Part shown: positions 42,549 through 54,076 of the stretch, in pieces
Layout of the letters: each line of letters starts with the position of its first letter
Position numbering within the stretch: the first letter of the stretch is position 1
From: Leishmania mexicana MHOM/GT/2001/U1103
Taxonomy: Eukaryota; Euglenozoa; Kinetoplastea; Trypanosomatida; Trypanosomatidae
Direction: 5' to 3'
DNA length: 64,000 bases
Assembly: GCF_000234665.1 (NCBI RefSeq)
Contig: NC_018334.1
Span: 1,054,001-1,118,000, forward strand
Position numbers and translations under genes: made by a program
Notes under the pieces: generated by a model
The model's database searches: none
Told to the model about the DNA's origin: nothing
What the model saw: only the letters and a program-made list of their open reading frames with translations

Positions 42549-45500
42549 TTCGGAAAGCCTGCGTACGTGTATGGGTGCAGAGCTGAGATATTTTTAAGTC
42601 TAGGCAATAAGTTCGAAGCCAAGTTCGTTCTTGCGTCACGTGAAACGTCGTCGGCGGAAGAGTTAGTGATTGGGAAGGAGCAGTGTAGGTGGGAAACAGA
42701 GAAGACAGAGACACGTACACGGCACACTTGTTGAAAGGGGAGGGAAAAGATGGCGTGGCACCGACGCCATTAGACCCCTCCTCGCAGCTGTTGCAGCCTA
42801 AGCTGGCACGCAGCCTGAGGAGTCGTGCTTCGAATGCAAGGCCGTCCTTGCCAGCGGCTTCGCTTGCTACTGCGCAGTAGCAAGCATAGCCCACGACCAT
42901 TTCGGTCGCCAGCACCCCCTGTCCCCGTGACGATATCATTCAAGTCCCCCATCCTCGCTCTTGTGTCTCTCCCTCTCTCTATTGTTACGGAGAAACGCCA
43001 GCATCGAGCATTAACATCCAAGAGGCCTGCGGAGATCGCTGGAGAGAGAAGAGGTGCACACACACACACACAAAATGCCCACAGAGAGCCCACCGAAGAA
43101 AAACACGACGCAACGATCTGGACGACGCGATCAACGACACCATCGCCAGATGAGCGACAGAAATACCCACGAAACAGAACGGAGGACACAAGATGGGCAA
43201 GATACCGATCGAGTCCCCCGTTTCCTACGAGACACCCGGGGTCCGGTGAGGACATGCCCAGAGACGATGTAGAAGTCTAACAGGTACGCCACCTGCGCCC
43301 ATACAACCTCACCAAGAATGTTGTCTGCCGGTGAACACGTGCGTGTGCGCCACTGCTCACACTGGCCATTGAAACGGAAACATGCGCACAGACACACACG
43401 GACCATCGCAACCCTAAGTTTCTCTGAGGGATTACAAAGCAGCCCATCAACAGCATCCGCCAAAGTCATCTGTAAAAGTTGCAGCGCATCCTCCCTCTGC
43501 TTACACATCCTTTCACATCTACGGCGTCACCCTGTTTGTTTTCATGACTTCGCACACCTCTGCAACTTCTCGTACATGTTTCTGAGGTAGTACATCCAAC
43601 CGATATCCAGATATACACTCCGGCACACGCCAAGAGGGTGACAACATCGAGGAGAATTCTTTCGTACGACGCGTCCCATTGCAACAGCGAGCACGTCGAC
43701 AGATGTGCACGCATACACACACAACCACAGCGCACGGGTGCCTCCGTTGCGCCACGGCGGCACCTGAGCCCTCTAGGACGAGCCGACTGCCCTCGAACCG
43801 GGGCCATGCGTCGAACGGGCTCTTCTTGCCCTCCCTCGCTCCTCCCTCGCATGCGTGCTGCGTCTCCAGCGATAGGCGGGCCTGGACGCACTGCACATCT
43901 GGATCCAAAGCGGGCAGCGTCCAGGGTCCTGGTCGAGGGCGGAGGCACCGGTGTCCGCCGTGCGGCTAGTGGAGGGGGTGGCCTAGGCGCATGCCGCATG
44001 GGCTCGGGGAATGAGTTGGGCAGCCGCAGGCCAGGACCCTCTGGAGACCCTGTGCTCCGCCTGCGTGTGCCATGCCGTAATACGGTGTGGAGGCCCTCCA
44101 CATGGGTGCCCGGAGGACTCGATGCTGCCATTCGGGGCGCACTCGCCATGCTGCCGGCATCTGTGCCCCAGCAGTCCGCAGGGTGTGGTGCAGGAGGTGG
44201 CGCCTGCTCCGCGCACATGCACGGGGGGTTACTGATAGGTATAGATATCTTCGCGCCTTGTTCGGATGTGAGGCGCCATGCCGACTGTGCTGGACAGCAC
44301 CGGCGCACAAAGAGCTCACAGCCTCTGCTCCTGAGGGGTCACAGGGGGCAGTCGTGGGCACCTGACGGGGGAAGCCCATTCCGCGCGAGTGGGATGTGCG
44401 TAACCAGGTCACTGCCTGCAAGGTCATAGGGTGCAACCAGAGGCTTGTTGAGGGTTGGGCGCTCCGCCAATCTTGCATAGCATACCGGGCACAACCCCTC
44501 ATCTGAGGCCCTCAAAGCAGACGCAGATGGCGGTGGTGGTGGTGAGTTACCACGATCCTAGCAGTGCAGTGGACAGAGCACCACCTGCATTTCAGCTTGT
44601 CCGTGCCAGTCACCCGCCGTCGCAGGAATCCAAAGTACCGACGGGAGCCCGTGCAGAGCTGGGCAGTCATGGTTTCCTCTCGTCTTGCAGTCTCAGGAAG
44701 ATCGTTCCTCTGGTGTGGGACGGATACCGCCAAGGAGTCATTGTCTCAACATGTCGCGCCGTGTAGCGCTTCTGCCGGGGATGCCAGCCTGGCGTGTGAG
44801 ACCAGTGTGAACGGACCCGCGATTTGTGCAGTTGGCGGTGGTGCGTCCGACGGTTGCCGATTTCAGTCGTGACCACTTCGGCGTTCTGCACAAAGCTACA
44901 ATGTCCGCACACACCCACACACTGAAATGAGAGGCCCAGGCGGCGGGGCCGGTAGCGCCAGCCTGCGTGCCCAGAGACGTCGCGACATGCCATCGTCCAC
45001 CGCTGCAAGGTCCGTGCTGAGTGTCAGGATGGCGGAAAGCGAGTCCGCAGCAGCCGCACGGGTTTCTCTGTCTTGGTCGATCGAGTTGTCCTCGCCGAAG
45101 GTCCGGGCTTCAGTTCCACTGCTTCACGCCCAGCGCGGTTGGTGCACGTAAAGTGGCCACAGGCTGCCGTCGCACCACCAACGGTGAATATGATGATTGT
45201 CCAGCACCGCGTTCGCTCCTGACTTAATGTCTGTCGGTCCTGCGCCGTCTGTCCACAGCGGGTACCAGAGCTCCACAAGCGGGCAGGCGGGCGGACGGGG
45301 GGGGGGTCGCTGCTTGCATCCTGCTGTTTTTTTTTCTCGTCTCCCGCACAGTCCGCCAGCAGCCCAGCCGACGTAGCTGAGCGGAAAGACGAAAAAAAAA
45401 TCGTGGCGCCGTGTACGAGTCCTTCTACCACCGGGCACACACAGAGACACGTCGCCGGCATTCACCATCCCTGGAATGCCGAGAGAGGCACTAGTCGGAG

Positions 45501-45709
45501 CGGAGGCGATACACACATCACGAGAAAAGAAAAAAAGAAATGGCGCATAAGCCCATTCGCCCGTCAGCGACCACGAGTCCGGCGGCTTTCAGTTTCGTGG
45601 AAGGCACTGCAGACCATCGCCAGCTCGGTAGGTATGCCGTGTATGTTGATCACGCAGCGGGGTTGACGATAGTTCCCGTTCATTATCACCCGAGTTTCGC
45701 TGATGCACC
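42549..45709. other. Spacer (3.2 kb) containing one family B repeat
   Basis: Contains repeat B2 (43674-44335). The stretches 42549-43673 and 44336-45709 have short frames only. 44340-45160 has fairly even base composition, unlike the purine-rich spacers elsewhere, and could be an older degenerate repeat. A CA run lies at 43054-43073. No recognisable gene. Confidence 0.5.
43674..44335 (-). repeat. Family B dispersed repeat, copy B2
   Basis: Matches B1 and B3 with only scattered mismatches over about 650 bp. It shares a slightly longer right end with B3 (CTGCTCCTGAG) that B1 lacks. It lies about 1.37 kb downstream of the ARF stop codon, so possibly in the ARF 3' UTR or the spacer after it. Confidence 0.75.
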
Positions 45710-46258
45710 TCATTGCATGGTAGCAGAGATGTTGTTGGACAGCCAGTCGAGACCTTCGTAGAGGCCTTGCGCCGTTGTGGCGCAGCATCCCTGTATGTAC
45801 CACCGGCGATTGCGGACGTTGTACAGGCCAAGCTTCTCTGTAATCTGCGTCGTTGTCAGCGCATTCGGCAGATCTTGCTTGTTGGCGAACACGAGCAGCA
45901 CTGCATTACGCAGCTCCTCCTCAGCCAAGATCTTGTCCAGCTCTTCCTTCGCCAGCATCATGCGCTCCGGATCGTTGCTGTCCACAACGAAGATGACGCC
46001 GTTGGAGCCCTGGTAGTAGTAATGCCAGAGCGAGCGCAGCTTCTGCTGACCGCCCACATCCCACATGGTGAATTTCAAGTTCTTATACTCGACCGTCTCG
46101 ACGTTGAAGCCGATGGTCGGCGTCGTCGTGACAACCTCGCCCAGCTTCAGCTTGTAGATAATGGTGGTCTTGCCGGCGGCATCAAGACCGACCATGACAA
46201 TGCGCACCTCCTTTTTGCCCATAAGAGAGCTGAAGGCGGAGGCCAACCACTGTCCCAT
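45710..46258 (-). CDS. ARF1: ADP-ribosylation factor (ARF1-like small GTPase, 182 aa)
   Basis: Golgi/vesicle-trafficking GTPase that recruits coat proteins when GTP-bound. The frame is open 56 codons further upstream, but the start at 46258 gives [17 protein letters not shown], with the Gly2 myristoylation site and amphipathic helix of ARF proteins, and the right family length. P-loop GLDAAGKT (residues 24-31), switch-I Thr48 in PTIG, WDVGGQ with catalytic Gln71, NKQD (126-129) and the CAT base motif (159-161) are all present. It matches human ARF1 over most of its length. Just after switch II it reads [15 protein letters not shown] where ARF1 has GGQDKIRPLWRHYFQ, so position 72 is Gln rather than Asp and the Arg-His pair is changed. 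It is more ARF1-like than ARL1-like. Confidence 0.95.
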   Translation of the reverse strand: MGQWLASAFSSLMGKKEVRIVMVGLDAAGKTTIIYKLKLGEVVTTTPTIGFNVETVEYKNLKFTMWDVGGQQKLRSLWHYYYQGSNGVIFVVDSNDPERMMLAKEELDKILAEEELRNAVLLVFANKQDLPNALTTTQITEKLGLYNVRNRRWYIQGCCATTAQGLYEGLDWLSNNISATMQ

Positions 46259-47224
46259 GGTGACTAAGAGGATAGATGCAGAAAGCGAGAGTGCTTGTGT
46301 GGGCCACTGTAGGAGAAGGGGAGGGAGCGGATAGAGCAAGACAGCGTGGAGAGCGAGAGCAGCGGGGCAATGGCAAGTACTGAGGGCGCGTGTGTACGTG
46401 CACGGGATGGGTACGCATGTGCTCAAGAGACCATCAAGGCAAAAAGAAAAAAAACGAAGGCGCGAGGGTGCTCAAAAAGTGGAGGCGGAGAGAAGGGGAT
46501 GGCGAGTGAGTGATACGAGGAGAAGTGCGCCGAAAAGCGCTGTCATGGGAGTACGGTGCGTGGGCAGACCAATTCCAGTCGACATGGTTGCGTAGCGCAC
46601 TGACGGACGCACACACACACACACACACACACCGCCGATAAACAAGGGTGGCGCATCATCACCTCACAACAGGTAGGCACATTGATCCTTGTCGTGTTGG
46701 GACGTGCTGTCCTTTGGCTCCATAGCAGACCTCCACCCGCCCATGCATGCGAGCCCGCTGGTGACGGGCACATTTTGCCGCAGAGATAAAAAGCGAGGGG
46801 GGGGGCAGCGAGCAGAGACACGGAGGGGGAGAGAAAGAGGGCGGGCTGAGGTGAAAGACAGGCAGACAAGGTGGAGAGATGGACGGCCGATTGGAGGGCG
46901 CGGGGCAGACACAGACACGCCCAGTGAACAGGAGCGAGGGAGCCCAAGAACGAACACAAAATGGTTCAGGAAGGAGAAACCCATGCACGTTAGCGCTGCA
47001 CCCATGGAGGTTGACGTGGATGTGACTGTGCCCCCCTCCCCCTCCCTCGCAAGCATGAAATCAGATAGAGAGAGGTAGAGAATTGTGGGGAAAGGGAGAG
47101 GGAGGGAGCTACCACGCCCCACATGCACAGACGCACTCCCGTACGCCGCGGACAGAGGCCGCCGAGAGGAAATAGGATGAGAGCCCTACAAGAGGGCACA
47201 CTCATATAAAAACACGTCTGCAAC

Positions 47225-47256
<32 letters not shown>

Positions 47257-48838
47257 GGCAACAGAGGAGAGGACCAGCCGCACAAACATCGACCGTCGTG
47301 AGTGAGGTGTGCACCACAGAGAAAGACATACACGCGCGCGCGGGAAAAAAGATGAAGACCTGAAAAGAGGAGAAGGACGCTTATACCTATATATATATAT
47401 ATGTGCGTGTGTGTGTGTGCGTGCATGGACCCGCTCTCCTGAGGTGAAACGTAGCCGACCCACTCCCTGGTGACCAGCTCGACGAGACGAACCTTATCTT
47501 TGTCTTGTCTCTCCTCCCCTTCCCCCGTCTTCCGCGGAGGTGAAGTTGGTCTCACCTACCAGCTGTCGAAGAGACGGAGAAGAGAGTCGACAGCCGCCAT
47601 CCTTCACTGTTCTCAGGCACGCCTTTCACGGCAGTGTATCTCGGCGCACGTGCGCACATTCGTTATCCCTCCGCTCACACCTGCAGTGGTAGAGCCAAGG
47701 AATGCATCCCTGACGCCGAGCACAACAGCTGAAAACACCAAGAGAGCCAGATACATGCATGAACTTACGTGGGGCAATGCGCTGAAGTGATGGGAGCGGG
47801 TCGTGACAGAGCTGCCACGCAAGATCCACGCGCCTTCGGCGAGACCAGAGGCGCACAGGGGTGGGTGCCTCACGTTGACTCGCAGAACTGGTGCTGGCGG
47901 TGGTGTAATGCACAAGACATGGCCGATGCTTGACGGATTCGGTGGATCGGGTCTCCGGTACCTGGTGTCTCCGAGAAGGAGCCCTATCAGGAAAGACTTG
48001 ACAGCCCCCCGGTAGGCGAGATGGATGGGAAGGAATACGACAGGTGGCACCCAGCTGAGCGATGGCGAGGGGCTGCAGAGTGTGTGGTATCCTCATCAAG
48101 CACATCATCTGCGGAGGAAGAGGTAGCTGTCGGTTCAACTAGCGTACAGATTCGGGCCGGACATCACGCAGCGTTGCGCCGTTCGCGCTGAGAACAACAC
48201 GCGACCCACAAACCCAAAACGGCGCTAACGAGGAAGGAGAGAGCGAGCGAGCGAGACGGCCCGCGAGTGGGAGCGCTTGGCGTCGGCTGGCCTGTCAAGG
48301 ACGTCTGTGCACTCACACCTCTCCGGCACCGCTTGTCCACACCAACGCCTTCTCTTCTATCCAGATCTCTTTCTCATGATGTCTGTGTGTGTGTTGGCTT
48401 CCAGTGAGTTGCTCTAATGTGGCACCTTGAACGCAAAGACGGGAGGCCAAGAGGAGAGACCAACTGAAGAGCGAGCGTGCGCATGTCCGAGGGCAGCGAG
48501 GCGGATAAGCAGACCATCCGCGCCGGTAGAGCAGATGACCGTCTGCGCGCTGAAAGCTCGATCCGCGGCGCAGAAGTAGACTCGCACACCACCTCATGAT
48601 GTTTTCCACCCCTCGTCCCCGCAAAGGCCTTGCCTGGCGCAACAGAAGGCCCAGCTTCCGTAGGCCTGGGAGCTGCTGTTGCGGCGTTAATATGTGCGTG
48701 GGGCATTGTGCACTTTCGCTGGTTAGACATGTGATACAGATGACAGACGGTGCCCCCCCCCCACACACACACAGCGCTCGGCGCACTCGACCAACAAAAA
48801 ATAGGTAATTCCAAAAGCCCACGATAAATAATGTTTGC
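46259..48838. other. Spacer (2.6 kb), no gene seen
   Basis: The ARF splice region lies at the left end. Purine-rich on the plus strand at 46790-46880, 47070-47110 and 47220-47280, with a GGA run at 47226-47252 and a TA tract at 47388-47402 followed by a GT run. 47800-48130 is of mixed composition and could be an old repeat. No recognisable gene. Confidence 0.5.
46307..46328 (-). promoter_or_regulatory. Candidate spliced-leader trans-splice acceptor of ARF
   Basis: On the transcribed strand a clean pyrimidine run (CTCCCTCCCCTTCTCCTAC) is followed directly by AG at 46308-46307, about 48 bases before the ATG at 46258. No other AG intervenes in the run. This is the clearest acceptor-like site I see in the window; actual use is inferred. 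Confidence 0.5.
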
Positions 48839-49516
48839 TTACTGCTTCTTCGCCGAGGCAGAGACGCCAGCGGCTGCCCGGCCCTCCGCGCGCTTGCGGT
48901 AGATCATTGCAGTAAAGGGGTTCTCAAAGTATTTGGTCGATACATGATACACCAGCACCACCAACCCTGTCAGCAGTGTCCCAACGGCGTTGTTTTGGGC
49001 AATGGAGGCGGCCAGGAAGTTCAGCGTCGCGCCGAGGTACATGGGGTTGTCGAAGTGGCTAAAGGGAAAGGCCGTTACGCGCTCGTCCATCAAGATGCCA
49101 AAGTAGTCGCCGAGATACGTACCCGTGATGCCGAGTCGGAGGAAAGACGATATGACAAGTGTCGTGCCTGTCGCCATCAGTGCAACGCCGACACCCCTCA
49201 TGACGCCGCGCACGACACCTGCGTTTTCAGGGCCAAAGGCGTGCGTGCAGAGGATAGGGAAGACCGAACTTGGGTTCTGGGCCATAGCGTTGTGAAACGT
49301 GTAGTCGCGCAGACCGCTGGCGACAAAGATGGCGGCCGCTAAGACATAGGCGCCAACCTTCTTGCCTCTCACAGCCTTCTCGATCGTGTGACGGCGGTAC
49401 TCATTACGGGCAACAATGTTCCATACTGTCGGCAGCCCCGAAATGGCAACAGCGGCTATGCCAATGGACCGGTAGTGCATGCCCCTCGCTACCGGCGTCG
49501 TGGGCAACTGCGTCAT
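48839..49516 (-). CDS. PEMT: PEMT-type phosphatidylethanolamine/phospholipid N-methyltransferase (225 aa)
   Basis: Integral ER-membrane enzyme that methylates PE-type phospholipids with S-adenosylmethionine towards phosphatidylcholine. The start at 49516 (MTQLPTTPVARG) gives 225 residues, close to the ~199 of human PEMT; the open frame upstream is probably 5' UTR. Strong match to human PEMT: WNIVARNEYRRH (32-43), GTYLGDYFGILMDERVTAFP (132-151), DNPMYLGATLN (156-166) and PFTAMIYRKRAEG (200-212). Four hydrophobic segments at about 17-36, 55-72, 104-125 and 165-191. In place of the human YEEPF motif it has YFENPF (196-201), so only one of the two adjacent glutamates is kept. From memory Leishmania has two such enzymes; which one this is I cannot tell. 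Confidence 0.92.
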   Translation of the reverse strand: MTQLPTTPVARGMHYRSIGIAAVAISGLPTVWNIVARNEYRRHTIEKAVRGKKVGAYVLAAAIFVASGLRDYTFHNAMAQNPSSVFPILCTHAFGPENAGVVRGVMRGVGVALMATGTTLVISSFLRLGITGTYLGDYFGILMDERVTAFPFSHFDNPMYLGATLNFLAASIAQNNAVGTLLTGLVVLVYHVSTKYFENPFTAMIYRKRAEGRAAAGVSASAKKQ

Positions 49517-51148
49517 TCTTCGGTCGAAGAGCACGCTAGAAGGGTGTGGAAGGCACAGCCCGAAGACACTGTTTCTCGCCGATGCACGCTTTGAGAAGCG
49601 GTCACGCGGTCTGTAATAGGTGCGTCGATGTGATGACAAGGAACGGCGTGGAACGAAAGAGAAAAGGAAGCGTGAAAATGCTGGAGATGACTGTAAGGAG
49701 GGGGGAGGTGGCGTGACGATGGCAATCCGCAAGGGGAGAAGCACACGCGTCCATCAAGCGGGTCACCGTTCTTGATGAATAGAGAACGACTGCTTCGCCA
49801 GGAGCGCGACCCTCCACGAGAGTTGTACTGAAATTGCGACTTAAAGAGCGCCATCGAGCTCTGCTTCCGTTCTTCTTGGTTGCTGGCAAGAAGTGTGCCG
49901 TCTGCCGTGCAGTGGGTCGATGGGAAATGCACACACACGCACAGACACACACGCACACAATCCGCATCGCGATCCCCCTAATACGGTACGCAGGAAGAGA
50001 TGTAGCTCAGCTTGGATGATCATGAAGAACGTCACGCCACAAGGAGAGGGAGAGGGACGAACAGGAGAAGGGACAGAACAGCGGAGGGATAGGGTGGAGG
50101 ATGGTAGTCCTCCTCTCCCACCCCCATATTTGTTCGCTTGCTGTCAGACGTCGGCTCTCAAACTGTCGCACAGCGCGAGCCGAGGCGAATCAGGGCATGC
50201 CACGGCTCGCATACAGGGTGTGTGTGTGTGTGTGTGTGCCGAAAACAACAGCAACGGGCAAAGCAAGGAAAAAAAACAAAAATCTGTGGATACCGATGCA
50301 GCTGTGAGAAAGGAGTACGCACGTACTCGACGGTGCCGTCGGGGTGGGAGCGTCCAGCACAACCAGGCGCGACGGGCATCAGGCCGACCGTGGCATCGAC
50401 TTGGCTTCCAGGGCAGAGCCCGCCTTCTCGCCCCTGGTAAAGTGAAGTAAGACGGGCAGGGATACATATGGAAGCTGCTACGGCCCCTGACTACGTCGCG
50501 CACGACAAAAAAAAGAAGAATTAGCCGCCACAGCCCACGTGAAAACAATGCAATGAAAACCAGGCGCGTGCGCGCCCTGCTCTCATGCTGTGATCATTCA
50601 CCAGCCCCTCATGGCGGGGGTGGGTAGAGTTTGAGGCAGGGGGCGTGCTCCGATGACCGGGTCGGGGCATGGCTCTAGTGCCTGAGTACGGCTGCCATCG
50701 CACCAGGCGATGGCGGGAGAGGCGTGTGGCAAGGGCCGGTGGATAAGGTTGAGTTTAGCTCACGCTTTACGGCAAGTGGGACTGGGCACACTGACGGCAC
50801 AGAAAAACGTTCGTCACGAGCTTCGGCTTGTGCGGTGTGAGCCAAGCACAAAGAACGCCGCACAAACGATAGAAGCAGAACAAGGCGCCACTCAAGGAGG
50901 AAGCGCAGAGGAGGCGCACGGAGTGTTTCCGTTATGGTCTCTGCACAGCACTCGTCTACTCGCACGACGTCAGGTCGAAGGGAAAGAATGAGTTATCCGC
51001 AAGGGCCACGCTGACCATGGCGAGGGGGTGGGGTGGGGTGGATGGGTGGGAGATACAGGTGCTTCTGAACAACGCCAGTCCAGACAGGTCCTCACAGCGG
51101 GCCTGCTACGGCAGATGTGAAGAGAGGAGAGCTGCACACCCGGCGCCG
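49517..51148. other. Spacer (1.6 kb), no gene seen
   Basis: Contains a GT run (50220-50238) and purine-rich stretches at 50040-50100. A pyrimidine run ending in AG on the transcribed strand at about 49536-49552 could be the methyltransferase splice acceptor. No recognisable gene. Confidence 0.5.
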
Positions 51149-52232
51149 TCAGAACACCCTACTCGTCGCAGGTGACGCTGGTTCGCACTGACAGCGCACA
51201 GATGCATAGACGGCGACAGTGGCAGCGATCATGGCAACGCCGAAGAACGCGATGGCGATACCAACCGCGAGACCCTTCTGCCTGTATCTGTTCTGCTGCA
51301 AGGGAGTCCCACCACTCGTGCTCTCCTCCACCGGCGTCTTTGTCGGGATGTTCATCATGCAGCACATAAGGGTGGCTGCGCTGATGATCATGAGTGCCGC
51401 ATTCAGCCCCTTCGCCCCGGGTATTTGCCAGCAAGAAGCACGCACCGCTCACATGATGAGCTTGGCGGCGTTGGAGGCTCCGGGCAACGCGTGCTTGATC
51501 GCCACCTCGTGCCTCTCGCTTCAAATCGTCGCCGTGAAGTTGCCTGCACATGTCGCTTCCCGATAGTTGACGAACGCGCTGAGGTCTTCGTAGGCGCCCT
51601 TGCTCAACAGGCGTGGCTCGTCCACACTGGCCGACCCTTCCGCCATCGAATCCCAGCACGCGTGCAGCAGCGTCTTGACTCCATTAGGATCGATGGTCAC
51701 CATCGGCGCATGGCCGCCGTAGTCGCTCAGAGGGTACTCATTAGAGAACACGTTTGCATTGTGCAGCGGCTGTTCAATGCCGCTGAAGAAGTGAGCCATA
51801 AACGCCGGACACTGCCTGATAGTCTCCGTCGTCGCTGACGTCTTCGTGATCGCGGACTTCAGCGTTGGAATGACGGAGGTGACACTCACCGTCTGTACCG
51901 GACTGAGTTCAAGAGTAAAGTCCGCGTCCGGATAGCATGGCGTCGTTATGAAGTGCCAGTTGAAGTTCATCTTGATCTCGAACTTGACCACATCGTCGGC
52001 CCACGGCCTTAGTTGCATCACATCCGGCATCCTGGTGCAGGGACCAGCGAAGGAGAGCACCTTGGCAGCGGCATTTGCCTTCTTCACCAGTTTCGGGTCC
52101 ATGTAGCGCTGCGCAATGAGGGCGACGGCCGTGCCACCCTTGCTCCAGCATGCCGCAGACGGAAGCGCGGCCGTGCAGGAGACCCAGCACCACCTCGACG
52201 TAGAGCTCCGCTGTTCGGGCTGCGTAACCCAT
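51149..52232 (-). pseudogene. Decayed copy of class I 3'-nucleotidase/nuclease
   Basis: Parts of a nuclease related to the intact gene at 54077-55213 are spread over different frames. An ATG at 52232 begins a frame that does not match. The family match starts one frame over (ALPSAACWSKGGTAVALIAQ, upstream of 52102) and runs to a stop at 51521. Then, after a stop, come KHALPGAS-like and AGYRLAK-like remnants and a last frame with a C-terminal hydrophobic segment (GLAVGIAIAFFGVAMIAATV). Against the intact copy there is a frameshift in the signal-peptide region, internal deletions and stops, and loss of metal ligands: mature Trp1 is Cys, His6 is Gly, and the Asp in HFVGD is Gly. The WADD, WHF and HACWD motifs survive. 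Tandem-duplicate decay is the simplest reading. Confidence 0.9.
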
Positions 52233-54076
52233 GGCGTACACTGCTGTAGCTTATGAGATCGGGGTGGGAGGGTGGGGAGGGAGAGGGGTTGGTGAGAGTG
52301 GATAGTAGGTATCGTGTGTGTGTGTGTAACGAAAAGTGTGCATGCGTCTCCCTTGTCTCACCGCCACACCTGTCCCTCGACGATTACGTGTCTTTCAGCT
52401 GTGACGAGTGCGCAGGGTACAACGAAATCAAAAAAAAACGGAGCCGAATTTTCATCGAGGGAGAGTCGTCGCCCGGGAGCAAAGCAGCGTGCAGGATGCT
52501 TCAACAAGCGTGATGGCAGAGGGGGAGGGGAGGGGCCGTCGCTTGCGCAGAGAAAATGTGCCTCTCCCCTCCCCCTCCCCCGCCGCCCCCGCCTGCACAG
52601 CCATCCATCAGATGCGCGCATTCGTCCGCGAGGCGCGTCTCTGAGGCACAACGACGCAGAGGCTTGATATCACCACTTCTGCCTGTTCATGAGTATGACA
52701 AGAGACCATCTCCGCTACACGCGCGCGTGCCATGACGAAAAAGAGGAGGAGCGAGGACATATAACGCGTGTCCTCAGCACAGGCACTCCGTGCTCATCTA
52801 CGCGTCACTTTATGCGTGTACCATGGCTAGCCGACGGCCACTCTACAACCGTATATACGGTGCACATAGGGTGGCCCTGGTCGGCCTCGCGTTAAGAGGC
52901 GGCGTCTGCGCACCTACCCTCACCCCTCTGTGGGGGTGATGTGCTGCAGCGTCCTAATAAATAAAGGAATAGGAAAATAGAAAAACAAAATGAAACACAC
53001 GCGAGGCACGTCGACCCTCACATTACGTCACCCCTCGTGGTGACCCTTGCGATGGCGGCGCATCTGCAAGAGAGACGCGGAGGGGGGAGGGAGGGGGGAG
53101 AGAAAGACGACTCACAGCCGAAACAAATCGAGGCCGCTCCTTTCGCGAGGTTCGCACTCCGAAAAGGCAGGGCGAATGAGGGCAGAGACAGAGATTAATG
53201 GTCAACCAATGATAAACGAAAACAGAGGAGGAAGAATTACAGAGGGGAGAGGAGGAGGGGGAGTGAGAGGAACAAGGAGCAAGCCAACGAAAAACTAAGA
53301 AGCCCAGCACGAAGGGACACGAACTCCGCTGCCGCCGTTGTGGGCTCATTCGTCTGTTTTCGTTGTGTTTTGTTGCCCTTTCTGCTGTCTCCTCCCTCCG
53401 CCACTCTGCCGCCTCTCCTGCATCCAGCGCCAGATGCTGCCGAGAGACGTCAACATCTCTCTTGGCGCGCTGTTTGCTTTGCTTACGGTCGGCTGTGCGC
53501 ACGTTCAACAAGGAAGGGCACCAGCAAGGGGGAGGGGGGAGGGGATTATGCATGCGTGTATGCCGGTACTGGTGTGTCGATGGAGACAGACATGCCTAAG
53601 CATATATATATATATATGCATGCATGTATGCGTATACGTCCTCCCTTCCTCCTCCTCGTCACATCCCGTAAAGTTCTCAGAGAGAGGGAGAGTGCGCAGG
53701 GAAGTGAAGAGCACGCAAACACACGACAAAAGGAAAAAAGAAAAGCATTCTCCTCCCCGTCGTCGTCTTCAGGTCAGTAGTTTGCGAGGTTGTCTGCCAC
53801 GAGAAGTGGCGACACACACACACACGCAGGTGCGTGTAACAGGAGGGATGTATATGGGCTGCTCGCGGCACCATTTACAGACACTCTCCTCTGTCACGAC
53901 GTTTTCTTTTTGGAGGAGGCGGGAGGGGGGCGCTGGGCAGCGAAGAGGCACCCAAAGTGCGAGAGCGAGAGAGACGCGATGGGAGCGAGAGGACGCACGG
54001 GGGGGGGGCAAAAGACTTGGCTTTCGTCTGCCACAGGCACCGCGTGGCATACGCGAAGGCAGCCCAAAATGCAGTT
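52233..54076. other. Spacer (1.8 kb), no gene seen
   Basis: Between the decayed and intact nuclease copies. Contains a GT run (52312-52326), a TA/GCATG-rich stretch (53599-53640) and purine-rich tracts at 53076-53110 and 53225-53275. No recognisable gene. Confidence 0.5.

Noticed and set aside
43466..44308. 280-codon minus-strand frame in repeat B2, also seen in B1 and B3
   Set aside because: Conserved between copies at the DNA level with no protein-like features and different ends in each copy. Read as repeat DNA, not a gene.
52013..52249. Plus-strand frame at the start of the decayed nuclease
   Set aside because: Antisense of the pseudogene; no protein resemblance.
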